From assembly GCA_029936315.1 (NCBI GenBank), contig JAPYTD010000019.1, positions 1-64,000 of the forward strand: a stretch of 64,000 nucleotides of DNA. The letters are read 5' to 3'. Made by a program: the position numbers and the translations under genes. Below, one piece after another: positions 51,771 through 60,665 of the stretch. This DNA comes from Planctomycetota bacterium. Its GTDB lineage: Bacteria > Planctomycetota > UBA1135 > UBA2386. The notes below the pieces were generated by a model that was given only the letters and a program-made list of their open reading frames with translations, did not search any database and was not told where the DNA came from. Position 1 is the stretch's first letter, and the number at the start of each line of letters is the position of its first letter.

Positions 51771-52858
51771 ACAACGACGAACAGAAGCTACGCATCGTGC
51801 AGGCAACCAATCTCGCCGCCTTGGATGCGACCGAACACGAATGGGATGTCTACGCGCAACTGCGCTCGGTCAAGCAACTGCAGACCAAGACCGGCAAGCC
51901 CTACCTGGTCATCGAACTCGCCGACCTGCACGCGGTCATCGAAGGCAAGATCTGGGACAACACCCCCGACGCCATGAGCGCTGCCGTCGAGGCCGCGGTT
52001 GGCAACGTCGTCAAGGTGCGCGGCAAGATCAAGATGTGGAACGACCAAGCGCAGATGGTCGTGACGCGACTGCGCGTGGTCGAACCAGGTGAGAACCCCG
52101 ACGACTTAGATCCCGACCAGCTGACCGACCCGGCGTTGGCGAACGTTGAGGATCTGATCTGCCGCACGATGGTCTTCGACATCGAAACCGTGCCGGCGCT
52201 CGACCTGCGCGAACTTCCCGCCACGGTTGCGAAATCGCTGTCCGATAACGCAGCCAAGAAGGACATGGACACCGGGGCCGTCATGGGCATGTCGCCGTTC
52301 TTCGGCAAGGTGGTGTCGCTAGCGGTTGGCGATGGCGATGCCGAGCCGGGCAGCGAAGCCGACCAAATCACGGTGCTGGCTGTGCCTCCCGACGACTTCG
52401 ACACCTCGGATTGCCCACCGTGGCTGCGCTACATGAGTGAACCGGATCTGCTGCGCGCGTTCTGGGCACTCGCCTCCAAAGCTGAGTGCGTCGTGTCGTA
52501 CAACGGTCGCGGCTTTGACGTGCCGTTCATCGTGGCGCGCAGCTTGATCCACAACATCCCGGCGCGCGTCGACCTCGTCTCCGGCAAGTGGTCGTTGCGC
52601 CCCCACCTCGACCTGTTCGAGTTGGTCACGCAGCGCGGTCGCGGCCCAAGCAAGCTCGACGTCGTATGCTGGGCGCTCGGCATCGAGAGCCCCAAGGGTG
52701 TCATGGATGGCTCGATGGTGGCGCCAGCGTATGCCGCCGGCGAGATCGTCAAGATCGCCGAATACAACGCGCACGATGTGCGGGCCACCAGCGCGGTCTA
52801 TCGCAAGTGCCGCGATTTGATTCTGCGTTATCGTGCCGACTGGACGCCGCGTAAATAG
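51767..52858 (+). CDS. OB-fold domain fused to DEDD 3'-5' exonuclease
   Basis: A 363-residue fusion. Residues about 20-115 look like an OB-fold nucleic-acid-binding domain: LQTKTGKPYLVIELADLHAVIEGKIWDN, then VVKVRGKIKMWNDQAQMVVTRLRVV, as in tRNA-anticodon-like domains. From about 135 a ribonuclease-H-like exonuclease follows: VFDIETVPALDL (Exo I, D and E), SYNGRGFDVPFI near 245 (Exo II) and EYNAHDVRATSAVYRK near 332 (Exo III Asp), similar to the predicted PolB-like 3'-5' exonuclease family. Together they would hold and trim DNA or RNA 3' ends. It starts at ATG overlapping the aminotransferase stop. A hairpin lies 68 bases after its stop. Confidence 0.75.
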   Translation: MNNDEQKLRIVQATNLAALDATEHEWDVYAQLRSVKQLQTKTGKPYLVIELADLHAVIEGKIWDNTPDAMSAAVEAAVGNVVKVRGKIKMWNDQAQMVVTRLRVVEPGENPDDLDPDQLTDPALANVEDLICRTMVFDIETVPALDLRELPATVAKSLSDNAAKKDMDTGAVMGMSPFFGKVVSLAVGDGDAEPGSEADQITVLAVPPDDFDTSDCPPWLRYMSEPDLLRAFWALASKAECVVSYNGRGFDVPFIVARSLIHNIPARVDLVSGKWSLRPHLDLFELVTQRGRGPSKLDVVCWALGIESPKGVMDGSMVAPAYAAGEIVKIAEYNAHDVRATSAVYRKCRDLILRYRADWTPRK

Positions 52859-52926
52859 CGCGTAAGAAACTCGACAAGCCAATGACTCGAGGAGTAAGGG
52901 TACGACACAAAGCCGCGCGCACATTG

Positions 52927-52948
52927 CCAGCAAGGTGCTGCTTGCTGG
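52927..52948 (+). terminator. Hairpin terminator after the exonuclease fusion
   Basis: Arms CCAGCAAG and CTTGCTGG are perfectly complementary over 8 bases with a 6-base loop, followed by GTTTCTCC, a weak T-tract. It lies between two convergent genes and could serve both. Confidence 0.5.
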
Positions 52949-53004
52949 GTTTCTCCTGACTTTGCGCGTGGTTCACGGCGCCGGTTCAAGGATTCACCGG
53001 GCTG

Positions 53005-54348
53005 CTAGATCACGAGCGCGTTGCGACACTGAGGCGGCAACGCAGCAAGACACAGTTCTTGCAGCTTCCGGCGCTTCGCCTTGTCCTCAACCGAAGTGAA
53101 TACGAACAGCTTCCACATGCGCGGGTAGCTGTCGGAGAGGTCACGCAAGCGCGGGATGTCATCGACGAAAGCATCGAGTGGCAACGTGCGCTCACCACTA
53201 CCGGGGAACCGCACGAGCGTCTTCGCTTCCTTCAGCTGCATCTTGCGCTTGGGGCAGTAGAGCAGGATGTCGACTTCCTCGCCCAAGACCTTTGACGCCT
53301 GCTGTTCGAGTTGCTGCTCCCACGCGAAGCGGGCCTCGTGCTTGCCCGGGGCGAAGTAGGTGTCGACCAACTCATCCTGCACGCCCTGGTTCTGGTAGTA
53401 GGGCAAGGTAAGCACGCGCTTGGGCAGCGCACGTCGCCGGAACCGCTGCACAAACCGCTGCAGCCGTTCGGTCGTTTGCGCATCGCCCAGATCCAACTCG
53501 CTCAGTCGCATGACCAGCGACTCGTCGGTCATGACCTGCAATTCGCTTGCCTGCAGCGCACCGGCTCGCATCGCCAATTCGACCATGCGCGAGAGCAGCG
53601 CACCGGCGGCGACCTTGGCGTGGTGGTAGTAGACGCGTTCGCTGAAGTGGTAGCGGCACTCGAGCACGCGCAGCAACTCACTGACGATGTCCTCGCGCAG
53701 CATGCCGTTCTTCTCGCAGTCGACAAACATCTCACCAGTGCTGCGATCGATGCGGAAGTAGTCGATGACGCGTTGATCGTAGCGCAGCTCAAGTCCAGTG
53801 AAGTGCGCATCACGGCGCAGGTAGTCGAGCAGGTCCGCATCAACCGTGTCGCTGACAACCTGACGCCAGAACTTAGGCACGGGGCGGCCCTTGCCGGTCA
53901 ACACCGCGAGCACACTGCTGCGTAGGTCTTGACGGTCGAGCTCTTCGCCGAGTTCCGTATCGCCGAGAACCGTCTCAAACCGCTCCGGCAAGTCGTGCCT
54001 AGGCAACAAACCGGTCTGGTCCTCGATGTTGTGGCCATACGGAATGTGCGTAACGTCGTGCAGCAACGCCGCCGCGCGCAGGATGCGACGCTCGTCATCG
54101 GTGACGCGATGACAACCGGCGGAATCCTTGGACGCATTCTTGGTGCACGCATCAAGCAAACGATCACAAACGTGCAGCGTGCCGATCGAGTGCTCGAAGC
54201 GAGTGTGCACCGCACCGGGGTAAACCAACGCGGCACTGCCGAGCTGCTTGATGCCACGCAGCCGTTGGAACTCAGCCGTGTCGACGAGCCGAAGCTCGTC
54301 GCGCGTCAGTTCGATGTCGCCGTGGACGGGGTCGCGGAGGATGCTCAA
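53005..54348 (-). CDS. HD-domain phosphohydrolase (SAMHD1/dGTPase-like)
   Basis: A 447-residue HD-superfamily hydrolase. The typical opening ILRDPVHGDIELTRDELRLVDTAEFQRL follows the start, then RFEHSIG near 51, the metal-binding LLHDVTHIPYGHNIED near 96, and DADLLDYLRRD near 172 with the last Asp. This arrangement is shared by dNTP triphosphohydrolases and SAMHD1-like proteins, but many bacterial members are uncharacterised phosphatases. The true start is uncertain: TTG at 54348 gives the family-normal N-terminus, TTG at 54384 would add 12 residues, and there is no ATG nearby. The longest in-frame start would overlap the upstream fragment. Confidence 0.82.
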   Translation of the reverse strand: MSILRDPVHGDIELTRDELRLVDTAEFQRLRGIKQLGSAALVYPGAVHTRFEHSIGTLHVCDRLLDACTKNASKDSAGCHRVTDDERRILRAAALLHDVTHIPYGHNIEDQTGLLPRHDLPERFETVLGDTELGEELDRQDLRSSVLAVLTGKGRPVPKFWRQVVSDTVDADLLDYLRRDAHFTGLELRYDQRVIDYFRIDRSTGEMFVDCEKNGMLREDIVSELLRVLECRYHFSERVYYHHAKVAAGALLSRMVELAMRAGALQASELQVMTDESLVMRLSELDLGDAQTTERLQRFVQRFRRRALPKRVLTLPYYQNQGVQDELVDTYFAPGKHEARFAWEQQLEQQASKVLGEEVDILLYCPKRKMQLKEAKTLVRFPGSGERTLPLDAFVDDIPRLRDLSDSYPRMWKLFVFTSVEDKAKRRKLQELCLAALPPQCRNALVI

Positions 54349-54425
54349 GTCACGCAGGCTAGCCCGCGCGGCCCAAGGTTCCAATCGGCGTCCGGCGCCA
54401 GACGCTGGCCCGGCGAGCAATCCGG

Positions 54426-54656
54426 CTAAAATCGGAACGGCAGGCGCAGGAAGCGCAGTTCTGGCAGCGACGGCGACGCCGTCACAAACGGCGGCACCGG
54501 GCCACCTGGCCGGTATTGCAAGTCGAACATCACGTCCCACATGACGAAGCGCGGCGCACCGCTACCTAGCCAAGTCTGCAGATCGCCGTCGGTGAGGTCG
54601 TAGACGAACTCTTGCTCACCTTCGGAATACCGCTCACCAGTCGCACTGTTCGGCAC
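54426..54656 (-). pseudogene. C-terminal remnant of an unidentified protein
   Basis: A 76-codon frame (GTG start at 54656) whose text looks like a real protein end: EFVYDLTDGDLQTW, then FVMWDVMFDLQYRPGG and PELRFLRLPFRF. Upstream the frame gives no start or domain within reach, and a REP-like palindrome lies 20 bases before it. The simplest view is the 3' end of a gene cut short by deletion or insertion. I cannot name the parent family; the composition would suit a secretion-system or envelope protein. It could also be a genuine small gene. Confidence 0.4.
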
Positions 54657-54676
54657 TTGGTGGGCAGTACATAAAA

Positions 54677-54714
54677 GTGGGGACCGGACCCGAAATCAGA
54701 TCCGATCCCCCCAC
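54677..54714. repeat. REP-like imperfect palindrome
   Basis: A 38-base element with outer arms GTGGGG and CCCCAC-type ends and inner CCGGA/TCCG pairing around a central loop. Its GTGGGGACCGGACCC end resembles the termini of REP sequences moved by IS200-like (REP-associated) tyrosine transposases. Only one copy is in the window, so the mobile nature is inferred from form. Confidence 0.45.
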
Positions 54715-54905
54715 CACACAACGAAGCCACACGAGGCGGAACGATGCGCGAGATGCACATCGAACCCACCTAAGTATACACCTCGAAAAGTAGTGCGGTC
54801 GGCGGCGACAACGTCGTGCGGCAGCGCATTCACCAACGCCCCGATGACATCGCAGCGTCGCGCGCTCTCCCTCTGAGACTTCTCGCAACAAGGCCTGGTG
54901 GCCGA

Positions 54906-56471
54906 CTAGTTAGGCGATGGTGTCGCGAGCTCCAAGGGCCCCGTCACCATCAGCCGCTTCACGTCGTGCGATCCGCGCTGCTTGCCATCGATGCGCAAGA
55001 CCATCTTGATATCGAACGAACCAACGTGCGGCAATGCGATCACGAACGCATCGTCGGCGGCGCAGGTCTCGTCGATGCCGTCGCCGAGGTTGATCGACAC
55101 GCGCCACACTTTGCCGGCAACCGGCGGAAGGATGCGCAAAGCGGCATCACCACCACGCCACTTGGGCAACACGATCACCGTTTCTTTGGCGAGGGCACTC
55201 GGCACGTTCCGGCCCGCGTAGCCATGCGCGCGCACCGTCAACGTTGCTTCCGCGTCATCGACCGAACCGATGAGGAATCGGCCGTTCGCGTCCGTCTGCG
55301 AGTAGCAGGCACCGAGCACATTCAGGTGTGGCGGCAACAGGCGCAACGATCGCGCCGAGTCGAGCCGTTGCCTCTCACGCAACGCCCACACCGATGCCAA
55401 CGCGATGCCATTGCCATCGTCGTCAGTAACCACGCTGTGCATGCGAGTCTCGACCATTCGCGCTGGCACGGTTGCACGCACCGGCTTCGGGCTCAGCCTG
55501 ATCTCAGCGGGCGCAACCAACGGCGCCAGCGGGTGCCGGATCACCACGCCAACAGTACCTACTTGGGGCAGATCGTCGATCCGCACCTGGCCGTCTTCGT
55601 TGATCGCGTAGCCGCCAGAGAGGCACTGCCGAAAGAACGGCCACTGCGACACACCACTCGACACCTGAGCACGGGTCACGACAAAGGCGCGCGCCTTGTC
55701 TATCTCGATCGCGCGAGTAGCAAGCTGGATCTGCACGGTCGCCCCGGGTTGCAGCATCTCGGTCAGCGCCCGCATATCCGACGTGACCTCGATCGGGCGC
55801 CACTTGCTGGCAAAGCCCTTCGCCCGCACAACCATCGGCACGCCTTGACCTGCCGGTACGTCAGCTTCGAAGGCGCCTTCCTCATCGACGCCAAACTCAC
55901 GCGCAGTGCCATCGGCCGTGAGTTCGCCAAACCAGACGAAGGCCGCCTGGACCGGTATTTTCTCGGCATCGAACACCGTGCCGCGCACGACGATGCGCGG
56001 CCCGATTCGCGCGGGGTTGGGCGCTTTGGGGTTCCAGGCGACCTGTCGCAGCAAGCGACCAGGTGGCACGTCAACCGAGATCATGGCAACGCCACGATCG
56101 TTGCTCGGAGCATCGAAACCGGCTCCGACTCCGGCAAGGATTTGCGCCGACAGTGCTTCGCCGGCGGCCGTGGTAGCCAACGGAGGCGGATTCGGCGGTG
56201 GTATGAAGCGTTCCATAGACGTCACGGTGATGGTGACGTGCGGAGCATCCGGCGGTACCGATCCCTCATGAGGTGCCTGCAACCCGGTCTCGGATGGCGC
56301 CGAGCCGGCCGAACCGTTCTGATTGGAGTTCGCGTCCGACGCCTTGGCACCGGGGCCACCCCCCGTTCCTGGCGGCAAGACCACTTCACCGGGGCCAGAA
56401 AACGCAATAGCCGCCACCACCGCGACTACGGCGCCAGCGAGCAACAGAAATAGAACCGTGCTTCGTTGCAT
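54906..56471 (-). CDS. Exported surface protein with carboxypeptidase-regulatory-like domains
   Basis: A 521-residue protein with an N-terminal transmembrane or signal segment (about residues 6-24) and a Gly/Ser/Asn/Ala-rich linker (about 25-75). Repeated beta-sandwich units with the carboxypeptidase regulatory/transthyretin-like signature follow: RIVVRGTVFDAEKIPVQAAFVWFGE near 158, VVTDDDGNGIALASVWAL near 345 and SQTDANGRFLIGSVDDAEATLTVRAHGY near 390. Such domains act as rigid modules in surface proteins. The ATG at 56471 follows a TTG at 56474. The large opposite-strand frame is its shadow. Divergent from the glycosyltransferase operon across 49 bases. Confidence 0.72.
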   Translation of the reverse strand: MQRSTVLFLLLAGAVVAVVAAIAFSGPGEVVLPPGTGGGPGAKASDANSNQNGSAGSAPSETGLQAPHEGSVPPDAPHVTITVTSMERFIPPPNPPPLATTAAGEALSAQILAGVGAGFDAPSNDRGVAMISVDVPPGRLLRQVAWNPKAPNPARIGPRIVVRGTVFDAEKIPVQAAFVWFGELTADGTAREFGVDEEGAFEADVPAGQGVPMVVRAKGFASKWRPIEVTSDMRALTEMLQPGATVQIQLATRAIEIDKARAFVVTRAQVSSGVSQWPFFRQCLSGGYAINEDGQVRIDDLPQVGTVGVVIRHPLAPLVAPAEIRLSPKPVRATVPARMVETRMHSVVTDDDGNGIALASVWALRERQRLDSARSLRLLPPHLNVLGACYSQTDANGRFLIGSVDDAEATLTVRAHGYAGRNVPSALAKETVIVLPKWRGGDAALRILPPVAGKVWRVSINLGDGIDETCAADDAFVIALPHVGSFDIKMVLRIDGKQRGSHDVKRLMVTGPLELATPSPN

Positions 56472-56520
56472 CAAGAATCCGATCGCTCGAAGGATACCGC
56501 GCTAACGTGCAACTGACTGC

Positions 56521-57603
56521 ATGCCTCTACCGATCGCACTCGACTATCGACCAGCCTTGCTCTCACGAGCTGGTATCGGTCGCGCAACCCGCGAACTCGC
56601 GCGCGCCCTGGCGAACTGCGACGACATTGCCCTGCATCTGTTCGGGCACAGCCTGGCACGCGCCCAAATACCGGTCGATGTGCCCGAGGGCGCCCAACTC
56701 CATCGTCTGCCGATTCCTGGCCGCAGCCTGCCACTGCTGCGACGATTCGGTCTCGGTGCGGACCGGCTGGCGGGCAATGTCCGAGTCTTCCATTGCACCG
56801 ACTACGTGCATCCGCCTGTAAGCAAGGCGCGCACCGTGCTGACCGTGCACGACTTGGCGTTTGTGCGCAACCCGAGTTGGCACGGCGACCAGGCGCAGGA
56901 GCTAAGCCAACGCACCAAGGCAGCCATCGCGGCCGCCGACGCGTTGATCGTGCCGTCGACGACGACTGCCAACGACGTGCGCCGATTCGCGCCTGATGCG
57001 CCGCCGACGCGCGTGATCCCATTCGGGGCCGACCACGTGCCCACCACCACGGTGCCAAAGCCACTGTCCGGCCGACCCTACGGGCTCACAGTCGGCACCA
57101 TCGAACCACGCAAGAACCACCAACGGCTGTTGGCCGCCTGGCGACGCTTGCCCGAACCGCGGCCACTGCTCGTGGTCGTAGGAGCGATTGGCTGGGCATG
57201 CGACGAGATCGTCGCCGACTTGGAAGCGGCCGAACGAGAGGGTCTGGTGCAATGGCGTCGGCACTGCCACGACCAAGAACTGTGGGCGCTGCTGCAACAC
57301 GCGCAGGTGCTCGCGTACCCGTCACTATGGGAAGGCTTCGGGTTTCCGCCGCTGGAAGCAATGGCCCTTGGGGTGCCCGTGGTCGCGCACCATTCTGACC
57401 CGTTGCGTGAATTGGGTGACAAGGCATTGATGCTGGCCGATGCCACCGACGTCGATGCGCTGGTAGCCGAACTGGATCGCGCGCTGCATGACGACAGCCA
57501 TCGCCGGCGCCACATCGCCGCCGGCAGGTCTCGAGCAAGCTCGTTCGTTTGGAAGGAATGCGCCGAAGCCCACGCGGAACTGTACCGCGAGGTTGTTTCG
57601 TGA
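56521..57603 (+). CDS. Glycosyltransferase family 4 protein (1 of 3)
   Basis: A 360-residue GT-B glycosyltransferase. DYRPALLSRAGIGRATREL near 8 is the acceptor-side loop, YGLTVGTIEPRKNHQRLL near 187 marks the C-terminal domain, and the EX7E donor motif is in LWEGFGFPPLEAMALGVPVV near 266. This SRAGIGR...EPRKN pattern is common in mannosyltransferases, but the sugar is not certain. Its stop overlaps the GTG start of the second enzyme (GTGA). First gene of a three-enzyme operon, probably building one glycan. Confidence 0.85.
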   Translation: MPLPIALDYRPALLSRAGIGRATRELARALANCDDIALHLFGHSLARAQIPVDVPEGAQLHRLPIPGRSLPLLRRFGLGADRLAGNVRVFHCTDYVHPPVSKARTVLTVHDLAFVRNPSWHGDQAQELSQRTKAAIAAADALIVPSTTTANDVRRFAPDAPPTRVIPFGADHVPTTTVPKPLSGRPYGLTVGTIEPRKNHQRLLAAWRRLPEPRPLLVVVGAIGWACDEIVADLEAAEREGLVQWRRHCHDQELWALLQHAQVLAYPSLWEGFGFPPLEAMALGVPVVAHHSDPLRELGDKALMLADATDVDALVAELDRALHDDSHRRRHIAAGRSRASSFVWKECAEAHAELYREVVS

Positions 57604-58616
57604 CGACGATTGCCTTCGACGGCGCATGCTTCGGCGATGGGCCAATCACCGGAGTCGGCCGTTCGTTCGTCAACGCCTTGGAGAGCTATGCCGAGGTCAG
57701 CGGCGACGACTGCGTGCTACTGCTGCCAAAAGGTGCAACCATCGACCCAATCGCCAACGTGCGCTGTGTCGATGCGCCGCGTGGCAGCGTTCGTCGACAA
57801 CGACAACTACCGGGGCTGCTGCGTTCGCTGCAGGCAGACATACTGCACAGCGCCGTCGCGTCGGTGCCCATGCGCGCACAATGCCCGACCATCGCAACGG
57901 CACACGACCTGCCGTGGATGCACCCAGACCTCAACGAACCGGGCAACGCGTGGCGGCAGTTTGCGACCCGATACGCCCTGCGCACCGCAGCACGGATCCT
58001 TGCTCCGTCGACGATGACGAAACTCGACGTCAAAAGGTTGCTTGGCAAACGCTGCCCGACGATCGAACTGGTCCCGCACGGAACCGCACTCGGCATTGCG
58101 ACGAGCGAATCGGGCACGATCAACCGGTCTGGCCCGTTCCTCGTTCTCGGCGATGATCGCCCGCGCAAGAACCTGACCCGTCTGCGGGCGGCCCACCAAC
58201 TCGCCAAACAACACTGCCCAGGCTTGCCTGACATCGAGTTCGTGGGGCCACCCGAACGCTACATCGGCGAAACCGAGAAGAACATGCTGCTGCAGTCGTG
58301 CCGCGCGGTGGTGCACGTCTCCTTGTTCGAAGGGTTCGGTATGCCGGTGCTCGAGGCACTCGCCTTCGGCGCGCCAGTAGTGTGCTCAGACCTTGCCCCT
58401 CACCGCGAGATCGCCGATGACAGCGCGCTGTTCGTCGACCCGCGGTCGATCAAGTCGATTGCAGCAGGTCTCGAACGCATTCATCAAGATGCGGAACTTC
58501 GATGGCAGATTGCGCGCCTCGGCCACGAACGCGCAGCCACGATGCAACCGTCGAACACCGCAGCCCATTGGCAGCGCATCCATCTTGACGTGATCACGTC
58601 TGGAGACACTGCGTGA
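57600..58616 (+). CDS. Glycosyltransferase family 4 protein (2 of 3)
   Basis: A 338-residue GT-B glycosyltransferase starting at a GTG that overlaps the previous stop. GVGRSFVNALESYAE near 18 and the donor motif LFEGFGMPVLEALAFGAPVVCSDL near 240 identify it. LVLGDDRPRKNLTRLRAA near 181 replaces the more usual EPRKN form. Its stop overlaps the next GTG (GTGA), so the three enzymes are made from one message in fixed order. Sugar and acceptor unknown. Confidence 0.83.
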   Translation: MTTIAFDGACFGDGPITGVGRSFVNALESYAEVSGDDCVLLLPKGATIDPIANVRCVDAPRGSVRRQRQLPGLLRSLQADILHSAVASVPMRAQCPTIATAHDLPWMHPDLNEPGNAWRQFATRYALRTAARILAPSTMTKLDVKRLLGKRCPTIELVPHGTALGIATSESGTINRSGPFLVLGDDRPRKNLTRLRAAHQLAKQHCPGLPDIEFVGPPERYIGETEKNMLLQSCRAVVHVSLFEGFGMPVLEALAFGAPVVCSDLAPHREIADDSALFVDPRSIKSIAAGLERIHQDAELRWQIARLGHERAATMQPSNTAAHWQRIHLDVITSGDTA

Positions 58617-59731
58617 GCATGCACGCCGTAGTCTCGGGATGGCTGCTCGGCCCACACTCCGGCGCCAACAAGCGGCTGCTCGAAGTGCTATCGGAACTGG
58701 GCAAGTTCCTCAGGGACGACGAACGCGTCACGGTGCTACACCGTGCCGAGTTCTCACCACCAAAGCTGGCACGCATTGACTGGCTGCCAATTGATATCCC
58801 GGCCAGGCCGACGTGGAAGCGCGCCATCCGCGAACAGTTTCGCGTCGGCACCATGCTGAAGGAACTCGGCGCAACGGTCTACGACCACGGCTTCCTGCCG
58901 CCGCCACGAGTGCCGGTGCCGACGTGCCTGACGATTCACGACCTGCGCGCGGCCGACGGACACACGCGTTGGCCACGCTGGTTCTCGCAGAAAGTGCTGC
59001 GCAAGGCATGTCGTCGCGCCGACGTAGTCATCACGCCAAGCGAGTACACGGCGCGACGCCTACAAGAACTCGTTCCCGAGACGACGGCCAAAACTCACGT
59101 CCTGCCCAACGGCTTCACGCTACTACCCGACGATCAACTACAGTTGCCGCACAGCAAACCGCCAAGCGGATTCGTGCTGCATGTTGGGCATCTCGAAGCG
59201 CGCAAGAACCTGACCGTTGTGCTGCGTGCGCTGGCAACCCTTGCCGATGACGAAGCTCCCGAGCTGTGGCTGGCGGGACAAGACGCTGGCGTCGGCGCTG
59301 AGCTGACCCAACTCGCCAAGCAACTCGGCATCACAGCCCGCGTAAAACACCTCGGCGCCGTGGATGACGCGACCCTCAACACGCTCTACAGCCACGCGCG
59401 CGCCGTCGTGATGCCTTCGATCTACGAGGGCTTCGGCATGCCCGCGCTGGAGGGGCTCGCCTACGGACTTCCCGTCTTGGCCGCCAACGCCACAGCACTG
59501 CCTGAAGTCTTGATGGGGCATGGAACGCTATTGCCACCCGACCAGCCAGAAGCTTGGGCTACGGCAATGCGCGCGGCCTTGGCCGAATCCACCGACCCCG
59601 AGCAAAACCCAGCGATTGCCGAACGCACGGCTCACGGCCGGTGCACGTATCGCTGGGACAAGGTGGCCGAGCAGTATGCAACCCTATGGCGCAAGCTCAG
59701 CAGCGACGGCCTTACTGCATCGCGGTCATGA
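58613..59731 (+). CDS. Glycosyltransferase family 4 protein (3 of 3)
   Basis: A 372-residue GT-B glycosyltransferase. The acceptor-side loop contains GWLLGPHSGANKRLLEVL near 9, VLHVGHLEARKNLTVVLRAL near 184 marks the donor domain, and IYEGFGMPALEGLAYGLPVLAANATALPEV near 267 has the EX7E motif. Start is GTG 58613 overlapping the second enzyme's stop; an ATG two codons later is the alternative. Its last 20 bases overlap the convergent FHA gene. Confidence 0.83.
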   Translation: MSMHAVVSGWLLGPHSGANKRLLEVLSELGKFLRDDERVTVLHRAEFSPPKLARIDWLPIDIPARPTWKRAIREQFRVGTMLKELGATVYDHGFLPPPRVPVPTCLTIHDLRAADGHTRWPRWFSQKVLRKACRRADVVITPSEYTARRLQELVPETTAKTHVLPNGFTLLPDDQLQLPHSKPPSGFVLHVGHLEARKNLTVVLRALATLADDEAPELWLAGQDAGVGAELTQLAKQLGITARVKHLGAVDDATLNTLYSHARAVVMPSIYEGFGMPALEGLAYGLPVLAANATALPEVLMGHGTLLPPDQPEAWATAMRAALAESTDPEQNPAIAERTAHGRCTYRWDKVAEQYATLWRKLSSDGLTASRS

Positions 59732-60665
59732 TGCCGTAGACGACGCCGCCGCCAACAGCTACCACGGCGAGCACGACAAACAGCCGCATACCACCAGACA
59801 TCTGGCCAAGGTCATCGCCGAGTGCACTCTTGCCGCCGGCCTTCTTCGAGTATTGCAGGATGCGGCCGGACGTTCCGGACACTTCGCCCGCACCACCCGA
59901 CGCGGGCTTTGCCTTGGCCGCAGGTGGGTCCTGTCGCGGCTTGCGAACTTCCACGACCGCTTCCGATGCGCGACGAGCAGGCGGCGGTGCCGCGGGCGCT
60001 TTCTCGACATCGACCACTTCGTCTTCAAACTCGACGACGTTGCCCGACGTTGGCGCGGGATTCGGTGGTGGCGGCTGCACAGGCGTGGGCTGAACTGGCT
60101 CCGGGGCCTTGGCAGGCGCGGGTTCGCTGCCTAACAAGTCATCGCCGTCATCTAGCAGGTCATCACTCGGTCGAGCAGCCGGTGGTTCAGCAGGTGGCGG
60201 TGTCACAGGACGCGCGGGCGGCGGAGGAGGCGCGGGAGACGGCGTGACTGCTGCCGGTGACGCTGCTGCCGGCGGGGCCGAGTTCTGCGAACTCGAGTCG
60301 CCGAACAGATCATCATCGTCTTCGAAGATCGAAGCACTGGCACCTGACGAACGACTCTTGGATTGCGATCCGGGCAGCACACCTTCGCGGTACTTGATCA
60401 CCGCCTTGCCGATGCGTACTTCATCGCCATCGCGCAGCATGCGGCGATCGATCGACTTGCCGTTAAGCAGCGTGCCGTTGCTGCTGTCCATATCCTCGAT
60501 CTCGACTACGCCGGACTCGACGATCAGCCGCGCGTGGCGCCGCGACGCCTTGGTGTCGTTGACGACCACATCGCAGCTCGCCACGCGACCAAACACGAGG
60601 CCGTGCTTCACGCCAAGGAACCCGCCATCAGGTAATTCTAGGTATCCACTCATCGGCTCACCCAT
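59712..60665 (-). CDS. FHA-domain protein with C-terminal membrane anchor
   Basis: A 317-residue protein. An N-terminal FHA domain (about residues 8-92) has the expected GLVFGRVASCDVVV, ASRRHARL and DSSNGTLLNG motifs that bind phospho-threonine. A long disordered region (about 95-285) very rich in Pro and Ala carries repeated acidic blocks (EDDDDLFGD, DDLLDDGDDLLG). A single transmembrane helix near 293-314 ends the chain. The FHA head therefore sits in the cytoplasm on a long tether, as a docking site for Ser/Thr-kinase signalling. No such kinase is in the window. Start ATG at 60665; an ATG four codons later is also possible. Confidence 0.83.
   Translation of the reverse strand: MGEPMSGYLELPDGGFLGVKHGLVFGRVASCDVVVNDTKASRRHARLIVESGVVEIEDMDSSNGTLLNGKSIDRRMLRDGDEVRIGKAVIKYREGVLPGSQSKSRSSGASASIFEDDDDLFGDSSSQNSAPPAAASPAAVTPSPAPPPPPARPVTPPPAEPPAARPSDDLLDDGDDLLGSEPAPAKAPEPVQPTPVQPPPPNPAPTSGNVVEFEDEVVDVEKAPAAPPPARRASEAVVEVRKPRQDPPAAKAKPASGGAGEVSGTSGRILQYSKKAGGKSALGDDLGQMSGGMRLFVVLAVVAVGGGVVYGIMTAMQ

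Noticed and set aside
54816-56453. 545-codon open frame on the plus strand
   Set aside because: It is Arg/His-rich, lacks any motif and lies antisense to the regulatory-fold protein at 54906-56471, whose text is clearly protein-like.
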